A stretch of 37,389 nucleotides of DNA. Source: an uncultured Prevotellaceae bacterium (GTDB taxonomy: Bacteria > Bacteroidota > Bacteroidia > Bacteroidales > Bacteroidaceae). The first letter of the stretch is position 1, and every line of letters starts with the position of its first letter. The stretch spans positions 1-37,389 of the forward strand of contig CAMVFC010000020.1 in assembly GCA_947166655.1 (NCBI GenBank), read 5' to 3'. The notes below the pieces were generated by a model. It saw only the letters and a program-made list of their open reading frames with translations, searched no databases and was not told where the DNA came from. The position numbers and the translations under genes were made by a program. Shown here one piece after another: positions 15,755 through 23,084 of the stretch.

Positions 15755-15875
15755 CAGAGGGTAGAATAAGAATGAAGTGTCGCCTGTAAGCGTTCGCCAA
15801 AGTTTTTTTCAAAGGCGAGAAGTGCGAGCAGGTGGGCGTTAAGTCTGCAGCGGTCTGCGTGAGAGCGGCTGATGT

Positions 15876-18800
15876 CTATCTGACAACGACTTTCCGGGCT
15901 GCTTGCGTCTGCGATGACCGGAACACGAGGTAGACGCCTCTGGGCAGCTCGGACGGGGCATTCGACAAACAGACGCGGCGGCCACTGAGGTCGAAGAGAG
16001 GGGTGGGCTGACGGCGTGTCGGCTCGGCGGTATCGGGAAGCTGACGGTTTTCGCGTGTCTCCGTTCCGCGAAGGTCGTTGATGCCGGTGGCGAGGCCGTC
16101 GATGACGAGAATGACATCGGGACTGACGGTCTCTGTGTTCACCTCAAAGTAGGCCTGGAAACCTCGGATGGTGGTGTGTCCGCTGCTGCGGACCATCTGG
16201 TCGTCGTCCACGGCGTAGTAACCCTTGGGCAGCGAGAGCGGGCCGTCGTAGTTGCCGCGAAAGGCGATGCCGCCCAGCCGCTGCGCAGGTTCGCCCTGCA
16301 CGATGTCGGTGCCAGGGAGCAGGAAGTGGGTCTGCGTGGTGGCTGTGCGCAGCAGCACGGGTGTATTGGCCTCGATGCCATCGTGGGTCGTCGTGAAGTC
16401 CACGGCATAAGCATCGGCGCCCGTCATCGCTGCCACCTGTGCGTCGGGGCCAAAGGTGGCGATGACCTGGGGCTGTGTCATGGCGAAGGGCAGGACGAGG
16501 GTGTTCCATTTCTTGGGCTCGAACGTCCGATGAAGCTTCACGTGCACGCCCTGTTCGCTGCTGCCAATGGTCGCTGGCAGGTCCTCGTCGAGCGTCAGCA
16601 TGGCGGTTCGGGTGAGGCGAAAATTGTCGATCTTGAACCACGTCTCGACGGGCGCTCCTTCCGTTCCGACACCGATGCGCAGGGAGGCTTCGGGGTCGGT
16701 CACGTCGAAACTGACAGAGATGGTCTGCATGGGGTAGGCGTCGCCTACGCCAGCCGTGCTGACGGCATCGGCAAAATAAGCTTTGGCATTGCCGGCGAAG
16801 ACATACTGCTTGCCCAGTCGCACGTCGGTGGCGGATCGGTTGCTGGCCTGCATGTCGACGCTCAGCGTGTAGTGACCTGCGGGCAGGGCACTGAGGGTCT
16901 GATGGATGATGGGCTGCAGGGTGGATGAAGCGTCCCAGACGCCGAAGATGTACTGCCCGTCGGTGGCTTGCGGATCGTTGCCGCCGGCCCCCACGTTGAC
17001 GCCCCACCACGTTGTAGAACTCTCCACGGTCCATCCCTTGGGTGCCTGCTTGGTCAGCGTGCGGCCGTCAGCTTCGAAGCTGGGATTCTGGATGCGGTCG
17101 GTGTAGTCGTAGGTGGAAACCTCAGCAGAGATGGCGCCCGTGAGGGGGATGCTCACCTCGCTGCCGTCGTAGCTGACGGTCTGGTCGATGCGTGCGGCAG
17201 GCTGGTCGCCGTAGCCATTCTCGGCAGATACCTTGACGATGCGGAACCGTCGCTGCTGCAGCATACCGGGGAAACGGCCCGTGCGGGCGCCGATGATGAG
17301 GGTCTGCGTCTGCTCGTCCCATCGGAAGGGAATCTCGGTCGACGCTCCCTGCTTGTAGCCGTAGCCGTCCAGCTGGTCCTCGTAGAGCGTAAACGTGCCG
17401 TCGGCGCCGGGGTAGACGCGGATCTCGAGGTCGTCCCAGGCTTTCTCCGAGCTGTACTGCACCTCGGGGCCGAAGGGCAGGATGGTGCCTGCGGGGAGGT
17501 AGAGCGGCATGATGTCCTGCGGCGTCTGGCGTGTCACGCTCTTACCGCCGTTGAAGGCTTCGCCCGTCCAGAAGTCGTACCATACGAGGTCTTGAAGCTG
17601 CGAGCCGTTTAGGCGTCGGGGCAGATAGACCTTGCGTGCAGCCACGCGGTCCTGCACGACGGGCGCCACGAGGAAGCTGCGGCCAAACATGTACTGGTCT
17701 GTGATGGGACGGCAGGCGGCGTCGTCCTCGAAGGCCACGGGCATGGCTGTCATGAAGGTGGCATCGTTCGCTACGACGTCGTGCGCGGTACTATATATAT
17801 AAGGTAGCAGGCGGTAGCGCAGGCGGATGTAGCGCAGGATGTTGTTGTAGTCGCCCTGGGCATCGTCCTTGGTGCCGAACTGCCATATCTCGCGCGGTGT
17901 CTGGTCGCCGTGGAAGCGCATCATGGGGCAGAACGCCGAGAACTGCGTCCACCGCGTGTACAGGCGTCGCCAGTCGGGATTGGTCACGCCGCCCTTGTAG
18001 CCTCCGATGAAGAATGCTCCCGTGTCGCTGTTCCAGTAGGGCAGTCCCGACACGCTGAGGTTGCAGGCCGCCGGAATCTGCGCGGCCAGGCATTCCCACG
18101 ATGAGGTGATGTCGGCGCTCCACACGAAGGCACCCGTGCGTTGCATGCCGGCGAAGGCGGAGCGCGTCAGTATGCTCACGCGCTTGTCGGCGAGTGCCTG
18201 CTCGGCCAAGTGATGGTCGTAGACGCCCTCGACGTGAGCCAGCGGGAAGGCGTTGCGCACCGAACGGAACGTGCGGCCATCGAGGCCGGTGACATAGTCG
18301 TAGTCCGTCGTCTTGTTGCTGAAATCATCTGGTTCGGCGCTGTCCAGCCACAAGGCATCGATGCCCTTGCTCATCAGTCCTGTGTAGAGGTATTGCCAGT
18401 AGCGGTCGCGTGTCTGTGCGTCGTAGCAGTCGTAGGGGCGTGTGGCCACGTTGGTGGGGTAGCTCTGGATGGGGATGAGGCGTCCGGCAGCGCCGAACTC
18501 GGCGTACTGCTTTGTCTGCGGACCGAAGTCGGGCCACACGGAGATCATCAGTTTGGCGTTCATCGCGTGCACCTCGTCGATCATGCGCTGATAGTCGGCG
18601 TAGTTACTGTTCAGGAACTCCATGGCGTTCCAGTGGTTGTCGTCGCCCCAGTACTGCCAGTCCTGCACGACGCAGTCCAGAGGCACCTGGTCGGCGCGGT
18701 ACTTGCTGACGATGTCGATGACCTCCTGTGCGCTCATGTAGCGCTGCTTGCTCTGGTAGAGACCGAAGTTCCACAGCGGCGGCAGTTGAGTGCCGCCCGT

Positions 18801-20081
18801 GAGGCGCCGCCACTGGCGCAGCACGTCCTCGGAACTCTCGCCCACAAGCACGTAGTAGTCGATGGCCTGACCCGTGGAGGCGAAGGAGGCCACGCCCTCG
18901 TTGTCGGTGAACGAGGTGGGAGAGTAGTTGTCCCAGTAGAGGGCATAGCGCTTCGTGGAGTAGAAGTAGGGGATGTAGATGCTGCGGTTGTCCTGAATCA
19001 TGTTCATCGACACACCACGCATGGACAGGCGTCCGTTCTGAAGCTGTCCGAAGCCATAGATGTCCTCGTCGGTGTCGAGGCGGAAGCTCTGCTTGAGGCG
19101 GTAGGAGGCGTTGGGGCCGTCGGTGGTGGGGCGCAGCGTGGCACCGCTTTCGCTGATGAGCGCTTCGCCCGTGGCACGCTGTACGCTGACACTGGCTTCG
19201 GCGAGGTCGTAGAGGACTTTGGCTTTTGCCGTGGTGAGCGTCACCACGCCGTCGGCCTCCGCCAACGTCCATTGTCCATTCTCCACTGTCCATTGTCCAT
19301 TCTCCATTGACCCCTTGTCTTCGATGACGAGGCTCTTCTCCACCTTTGCCTCGTCGCCGAGGAACTTGGTGACACGCACGTTGCCGTCGCTGAGCAGACG
19401 GATGCGGACGCAGAGGTTGTCGCGACGGGCCAGAAGGCCATCGGCAGTGCGCTCGTAACTTACCACGGGGTTCGCGTTCTGCACCAGGGCCAGGGGCTCC
19501 ACGGTGGCGGGATAGGTGGCCGCCAGCGTGGCATCGCTGTAGTAGTTGACATCGGTGACGGTACCGGCGGTGCCCGTTGCCGTCAGTCCCATGGCGAGGA
19601 TGAACTGCTTGCCGCCGCTGTTGAGCACGATCTGGTCGGCCGAGGCGTTGAACCAAGAGAACAACGCGTTGCCGCCCTCGGCGTCCCAGATGAACAGCTG
19701 GCGGTCGCCGTCGGTAAGCGTGTAGTCGGGTGCCACCTGCGAATTGTGGTTCACGCCGTTGGACCACCACAGGTAGGCATCCGCGGCGCCTGTCTTGACG
19801 CCGGTGGCGGCCACGACGAACCAATGGTCGCGGCCCGTGATGTAGTATTTGTTATCGCATTCCGAACCCATCATGAAAGCCACGTTGTTCTGTCCCGAGG
19901 CAGTGATGGTGAACGAGGCATCGGCATACGAGAAGGCCGACTGCGGCGCGCGTGCGGCGTCCGTAGAGGTGTAGTCCTGCGGATGGAAGGCGTAGGGCAC
20001 CTGTGCCTGCAACGGCACGACCGACAGCAGGAGCACGGCGCAGCACGATGCTAAGTGTCTGAAAGTGTAAAAAGTCTTCAT
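15876..20081 (-). CDS. Large secreted GH31 glycoside hydrolase (alpha-xylosidase/alpha-glucosidase type)
   Basis: This 1401-residue enzyme starts with a signal peptide (to about residue 27). Residues about 30-185 form an uncharacterised beta-sandwich-like module that recurs in the protein encoded at 20702-22462. The GH31 core (about 205-930) has FGLYQSKQRYMSAQEVIDIV, nucleophile Asp580 in ALWLDSAEP and acid/base Asp657 in WSADITSSW, followed by a DUF5110-like sandwich. A CBM-like domain (IQNPSFEADG...WFKIDNFRLT), a Bacteroidales C-terminal beta domain and a T9SS-like tail (PLFDLSGRRVCL...PRGVYLVF) complete it. It hydrolyses an alpha-linked sugar; which one cannot be told. Oddly, residues 259-272 (MENGQWTVENGQWT) come from six intergenic-type heptamers. 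Before the ATG, CCCGTCC/GGACGGG can form a leader hairpin. Confidence 0.9.
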   Translation of the reverse strand: MKTFYTFRHLASCCAVLLLSVVPLQAQVPYAFHPQDYTSTDAARAPQSAFSYADASFTITASGQNNVAFMMGSECDNKYYITGRDHWFVVAATGVKTGAADAYLWWSNGVNHNSQVAPDYTLTDGDRQLFIWDAEGGNALFSWFNASADQIVLNSGGKQFILAMGLTATGTAGTVTDVNYYSDATLAATYPATVEPLALVQNANPVVSYERTADGLLARRDNLCVRIRLLSDGNVRVTKFLGDEAKVEKSLVIEDKGSMENGQWTVENGQWTLAEADGVVTLTTAKAKVLYDLAEASVSVQRATGEALISESGATLRPTTDGPNASYRLKQSFRLDTDEDIYGFGQLQNGRLSMRGVSMNMIQDNRSIYIPYFYSTKRYALYWDNYSPTSFTDNEGVASFASTGQAIDYYVLVGESSEDVLRQWRRLTGGTQLPPLWNFGLYQSKQRYMSAQEVIDIVSKYRADQVPLDCVVQDWQYWGDDNHWNAMEFLNSNYADYQRMIDEVHAMNAKLMISVWPDFGPQTKQYAEFGAAGRLIPIQSYPTNVATRPYDCYDAQTRDRYWQYLYTGLMSKGIDALWLDSAEPDDFSNKTTDYDYVTGLDGRTFRSVRNAFPLAHVEGVYDHHLAEQALADKRVSILTRSAFAGMQRTGAFVWSADITSSWECLAAQIPAACNLSVSGLPYWNSDTGAFFIGGYKGGVTNPDWRRLYTRWTQFSAFCPMMRFHGDQTPREIWQFGTKDDAQGDYNNILRYIRLRYRLLPYIYSTAHDVVANDATFMTAMPVAFEDDAACRPITDQYMFGRSFLVAPVVQDRVAARKVYLPRRLNGSQLQDLVWYDFWTGEAFNGGKSVTRQTPQDIMPLYLPAGTILPFGPEVQYSSEKAWDDLEIRVYPGADGTFTLYEDQLDGYGYKQGASTEIPFRWDEQTQTLIIGARTGRFPGMLQQRRFRIVKVSAENGYGDQPAARIDQTVSYDGSEVSIPLTGAISAEVSTYDYTDRIQNPSFEADGRTLTKQAPKGWTVESSTTWWGVNVGAGGNDPQATDGQYIFGVWDASSTLQPIIHQTLSALPAGHYTLSVDMQASNRSATDVRLGKQYVFAGNAKAYFADAVSTAGVGDAYPMQTISVSFDVTDPEASLRIGVGTEGAPVETWFKIDNFRLTRTAMLTLDEDLPATIGSSEQGVHVKLHRTFEPKKWNTLVLPFAMTQPQVIATFGPDAQVAAMTGADAYAVDFTTTHDGIEANTPVLLRTATTQTHFLLPGTDIVQGEPAQRLGGIAFRGNYDGPLSLPKGYYAVDDDQMVRSSGHTTIRGFQAYFEVNTETVSPDVILVIDGLATGINDLRGTETRENRQLPDTAEPTRRQPTPLFDLSGRRVCLSNAPSELPRGVYLVFRSSQTQAARKVVVR
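19267..19308 (-). repeat. Six tandem heptamers inserted in frame in the GH31 gene
   Basis: On the plus strand the units are GTCCATT, GTCCATT, CTCCACT, GTCCATT, GTCCATT and CTCCATT, exactly 42 bp, or 14 codons. They encode a repetitive MENGQWT-type stretch between two beta strands of the N-terminal GH31 region. Such heptamer runs are otherwise intergenic. Confidence 0.8.
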
Positions 20082-20397
20082 CGTTTCGTCAGATTTTTTT
20101 GCTTTCCCGTCCCGACCTCTGCCACAGGGGCGAGGACGGGCGGGTCGGCGTCAACATAACTAACTCTAGCTAACTCTAACTTATATCTCGGAAACTCTGC
20201 TTGCTTAGGAGTTAAGAAGTTCTTGAAGTATCAAGCGACCAGAGGTCGAGCGAAGGAGTTCTTGAAGCGTCAAGCGAGCAAGCTCGAGCGAAGACAAATG
20301 TCTTATTAGCCGAAATCTAATAGAAACAATATGGTTATGACGGTATCGTCTTTACTCCTTAACTCCTAATCTCCTTAACTTCTTAACTCCTTACCTC
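20082..20397. other. 316-bp intergenic region with structured repeat element
   Basis: It lies between the small protein gene and the GH31 gene, both on the minus strand. It holds the folded element at 20207-20391, TAACTCTAGC/TAACTCTAAC direct repeats near 20160-20180 and, next to GH31, a GC-rich inverted repeat (CCCGTCC/GGACGGG and CCGACC/GGTCGG). No TAnnTTTG box with a proper -33 partner was found for GH31. Confidence 0.7.
20207..20391 (-). ncRNA. Candidate structured RNA element with two covarying double-hairpin units
   Basis: The ends (20207-20221 and 20377-20391) form a perfect 15-bp stem. Inside are two tandem units at 20219-20255 and 20258-20293. Each has hairpin A, CTTGA/TCAAG, with loop AGTA or AGCG, directly followed by hairpin B. 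Hairpin B is CGACC/GGTCG in unit 1 and CGAGC/GCTCG in unit 2: the fourth pair changes C-G to G-C with both sides changed. A third hairpin AAGACA-AA-TGTCTT follows at 20291-20304. On the minus strand it would lie in the RNA between the small-protein gene and GH31. It may be a 3'/5' UTR structure, a processed RNA or a DNA repeat; transcription is not shown. Confidence 0.5.
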
Positions 20398-20595
20398 TTA
20401 AAAATCGCTCCAGTCATCATCCCAGACGTTGTAGCCATCGGCCTTGACGTCAGCAGTGGTGATACTGTTCTCGCTGGCTTTTCCGCCGTCGGTGAGGACG
20501 GTGGTGCCTTCCTGAGAGGCCGTCAGGAGCAAAGCGTCGTGAGAAGAAAGGGTGTAGATGCTCACTAAGGGAGCTATGTATAAATGCTTTTTCAT
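20398..20595 (-). CDS. 65-residue small protein of a Bacteroidales family of unknown function
   Basis: The protein is MKKHLYIAPLVSIY..., then a hydrophobic stretch ending in ALLLTASQ, a polar Gly/Ser/Thr region and an acidic, Trp-containing end (NVWDDDWSDF). This plan, a lysine-rich 'KKxYIxP' start, a central 'LLTxS' and an acidic tail with Trp/Asp, is one I associate with short unannotated proteins common in Prevotella and Bacteroides genomes. There is no signal peptide and no clear transmembrane helix. I start at ATG 20595; a TTG three codons upstream is less likely. The gene follows a CBM protein on the same strand, 106 bp after its stop. The function is unknown; I am fairly confident it is coding. 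Confidence 0.65.
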   Translation of the reverse strand: MKKHLYIAPLVSIYTLSSHDALLLTASQEGTTVLTDGGKASENSITTADVKADGYNVWDDDWSDF

Positions 20596-20660
20596 TGTAG
20601 TCAATTCTTTTGTTTTACGGTTTTCCCTTGCCCCCTCCCTAACGGGTGTGAGGAAGAAAG

Positions 20661-20697
20661 AACTGAGTGCTCTTTCTGGACTCGTTGTCGGGGGTGG
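20661..20697. repeat. Degenerate copy of the dispersed palindromic repeat
   Basis: AACTGAGTG, then GGACTCGTT and CGGGGG, follow the same order and near-equal spacing as in the right arm of the element at 12506-12548. Here the palindrome is eroded. It lies directly after the stop of the CBM protein gene. Confidence 0.55.
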
Positions 20698-20701
20698 GTC
20701 T

Positions 20702-22462
20702 TTATTTCACGACGACCTTCTTGCCGTTGATGATATTGATGCCGCGGCCAGGATGTTGCAGTCGCTGGCCAGCGAGGTTGACGATCACGTCGTTCTTCTG
20801 CGAAGTGGCTTCGGAGGCGAGGCTGATGCCAGTGGCGGTGTAGCCCACGAGGGCGAGGGAGGCTGTGCCGGCCTTGACGCTACCACCTGTCGGCACTGCC
20901 GTGAGGTCGATGTAGGCGCGGTTGGCACCCACGGTGACGTTGGCCGCTTCATCGACATTATAAAGTTTGTTGCCCGAGAGCACAAAGTAGCTGTCGCCCT
21001 TCGGAGCATTTATCTCAGTGAACGTTCCTACGAGCCCCGTCGCCGCTACAGGTTCTGATACGGCCTCGCCGCTCATCGTGAAGGTGGGATTGTCCTGCGT
21101 GGCCTTATATATATAAGGTGTACCGGCAGACATCTGCTCTTCTGCTCCCAACTTCTGCAAAGTCAGATTGTTCCCGCTAATACCGCTGATACTGTAGATC
21201 TCTGCCATAAGCGAGTTTGCAGCACGCGGCAAGCAGATGGTGCCATAGTTCCCAGCCGCCGTCGTGCGCTCATGAACGTCCTCGTTAGTTGCCACGGTGA
21301 AGTGGATATCCGTGATGGTAGCCGTGCCGTTGGTGGCGGTGAGGCCGAAGATGGTGCTGAGCGAACTGGGGTTGCTGAAGAGTGTCCAGTCGTTACCTGT
21401 TACTGATGCTCTCATGCTCTCCGCCATGGCAAGCAAACTCCACGTGAAGGTGACCACGTCGCCCTCAGTTGTGACAGATGTCGGCGGCAGCTGAGTGCCC
21501 ACGTTGGTGTTGTTGATCCACCACAGGTAAGCGTCTCCCGCGTTGGTGCTCAGTCCCGTGCCGCTGATGACGAACTCGGTAGCGCTGCTGGTGAAGCTAT
21601 AGCCGGTGGTGTTGCCGAACTTGAGGGCTACGTTGTTGTTGCCAAAGGCGCGGATAGTAAGTTTGTTGTCGGCGACTGTAATATCCGACTGGTTTACGCG
21701 GCTGACATCGCCCGTGTAAGCCCAGTCCTGAGCATCGAAAACATAGGTATTCTTGGCGGCCTCGAAGGTGCTCAGCGCAGAGACCAAAGCTTGGCAGGCT
21801 GCGGCATAGTCGCTGCCTGTGTAGCCGATGGCACTCTGCAGGGCAGCTTTCGCCTCGGCGCTCTTCTCGCTATGCAGGGTGAGCGCGGCCTGTGCCTCGG
21901 CGGCCAGAGTGGTGAAGGCTGCCTGAGCATCGCCTGTCTGGGTCAATGTGAAGTCGTCGATGCAGAACCATCCTCCAGGGCTATTGCCGTCACCGTGGCC
22001 TGCCGCGCCTATCGTGACAGGTGTGCTGCCGTCAGAGGTAAAGCTCAAAGTCAGAGGTTCCCATACCTGGTTGTTGAGGGCTGGTGCTGCTGAGCGCTCG
22101 GTCACCGTGCCGCGTTTGGCGTAGATGTGCTGCGTGCCGTTGTTGCCATCGGTGCGCGTCCAGGCTGTGAGGGTGTACTGACCCGCAGCAACGTTGTTGA
22201 GTACCTGATACACATCGATGGTCGTAACCTTTTGCGCCCAGGTGGCGTACTGTCCAGTGCCTGTATGGGTGTTGTCGTTGTAAACGCCCGAAGCGTTATT
22301 TCCTCCGACTTTGCCCGTACGGGTCCAGCCGTTGAGGTTCCCCGTCTCGAAACCGGGGTTCGTGATGTAGGTGGCGGTCACGTCCGTGCCGTCAGCCCAT
22401 GCCATGCTTGCTGTAGAAAGCAGTGACAATAGAAGAAGTTTCCCAAAATAATGCTTTTTCAT
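20702..22462 (-). CDS. Secreted non-catalytic multi-domain carbohydrate-binding protein
   Basis: This 586-residue protein begins with a signal peptide (MKKHYFGKLLLLSLLSTASMAWA). A CBM4/9-like beta-sandwich (ITNPGFETGNLNGWTRTGK...WFCIDDFTLTQ) spans about residues 30-175. A short helical FIVAR-like region follows (AEAKAALQSAI...SALSTFEAAKN). Next is a module (about 240-400) with ITIRAFGNNNVALKF, DAYLWWINNTN and IFGLTATNGTATITD, which matches the N-terminal module of the GH31 enzyme downstream. The C-terminal half is a Bacteroidales beta domain plus a sorting-type tail (VNLAGQRLQ...GINIINGKKVVVK). No catalytic residues are recognisable. It probably binds polysaccharide at the cell surface. I take ATG 22462 rather than 22486 because the signal peptide begins there. 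Confidence 0.75.
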   Translation of the reverse strand: MKKHYFGKLLLLSLLSTASMAWADGTDVTATYITNPGFETGNLNGWTRTGKVGGNNASGVYNDNTHTGTGQYATWAQKVTTIDVYQVLNNVAAGQYTLTAWTRTDGNNGTQHIYAKRGTVTERSAAPALNNQVWEPLTLSFTSDGSTPVTIGAAGHGDGNSPGGWFCIDDFTLTQTGDAQAAFTTLAAEAQAALTLHSEKSAEAKAALQSAIGYTGSDYAAACQALVSALSTFEAAKNTYVFDAQDWAYTGDVSRVNQSDITVADNKLTIRAFGNNNVALKFGNTTGYSFTSSATEFVISGTGLSTNAGDAYLWWINNTNVGTQLPPTSVTTEGDVVTFTWSLLAMAESMRASVTGNDWTLFSNPSSLSTIFGLTATNGTATITDIHFTVATNEDVHERTTAAGNYGTICLPRAANSLMAEIYSISGISGNNLTLQKLGAEEQMSAGTPYIYKATQDNPTFTMSGEAVSEPVAATGLVGTFTEINAPKGDSYFVLSGNKLYNVDEAANVTVGANRAYIDLTAVPTGGSVKAGTASLALVGYTATGISLASEATSQKNDVIVNLAGQRLQHPGRGINIINGKKVVVK

Positions 22463-22541
22463 AATAAAAAAGAGGGTTATAAACAATATTTATTTTAGTG
22501 ATACTCAAGTGTAATGCGATGAGAGAAGCGCAGGCACCACG

Positions 22542-23033
22542 CTATTCCTTTTGCTGTCTGCGCACGATGCAGAGTCCGCTGCCTGCCGAGCCCGGCAGGA
22601 CGATGAGGGCCGAGGAGCGTCCTCCCAGGGACCGCCCGAGCTGCGCCTCCGTCGCATGGCCGAGGAGTTGGCCGGAAAGGCTGTAGATGCCCAGCGTGCC
22701 GTGGCTTTCACTGCGCAGCGCAGGCGTGTTGAGGAGTTGTACCTGCGAAGGCAATGGCTGACCCTCGAGGGGGAAGATTCTCAGCGAGACGATGTCGGGC
22801 AAGCCGCTGGCACCCGTGGCGATCAGCTGGAGCAGGTGGTCCCATGCCTCTGGACAGTCGATGTCGAGCCATTTAGTGCCCCAGCTTTCCATCTGTGGAA
22901 CAAAACTGACGTCGGCGCCAAAGGCGAAGTCGGTCTCATGGTTAGAACGGACAAAAAGGGTGTCTGTCACGGTGATGGCATGCGTGGCTGTTGCCATGAG
23001 CACCCAAACGATGAGGAGTAGCGTCTGTTTCAT
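22542..23033 (-). pseudogene. GH53 remnant: N-terminal fragment joined to a C-terminal sorting tail
   Basis: This 163-residue open frame has a signal peptide (MKQTLLLIVWVLMATATHA) and then TDFAFGADVSFVPQMESWGTKWLD, the typical first strand of GH53 enzymes, aligned with DDFVKGADVGFLAGQERRG in the full GH53 encoded at 12558-15203. After SLRIFP, which corresponds to the MRVWVNP strand, the rest of the barrel with both catalytic glutamates is missing. The sequence passes straight to a T9SS-like end (LGIYSLSGQLLG...GLCIVRRQQKE). The frame is intact, so it may still be exported, but it cannot be a galactanase. An in-frame internal deletion of a GH53 gene is the simplest explanation. It sits 52 bp after the beta-helix glycosidase gene. 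Confidence 0.65.
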
Positions 23034-23084
23034 TGTGTTGGAGATAAGAGTTCTTCGTCTGCGAAGCTGCAAAACCGAAATGAA

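Larger units (their letters stand above)
15204..15875. other. 672-bp intergenic region rich in ordered repeats, no gene
   Basis: No open frame here looks protein-coding. Besides the GH53 promoter at its left end, it contains three 22-bp-spaced palindromes (15365-15424), a G-rich stretch with five GGGCGTG motifs (15439-15564), a CCGCTAAA / TTTAGCGG hairpin (15596-15630) and a 17-bp inverted repeat (15711-15754). It separates the GH31 stop from the GH53 promoter, both on the minus strand. Confidence 0.75.

Noticed and set aside
18141..19310. 389-codon plus-strand frame within GH31
   Set aside because: Mirror frame of GH31; it runs into the heptamer repeat as LSILHCPLSILH, and no domain is recognisable.
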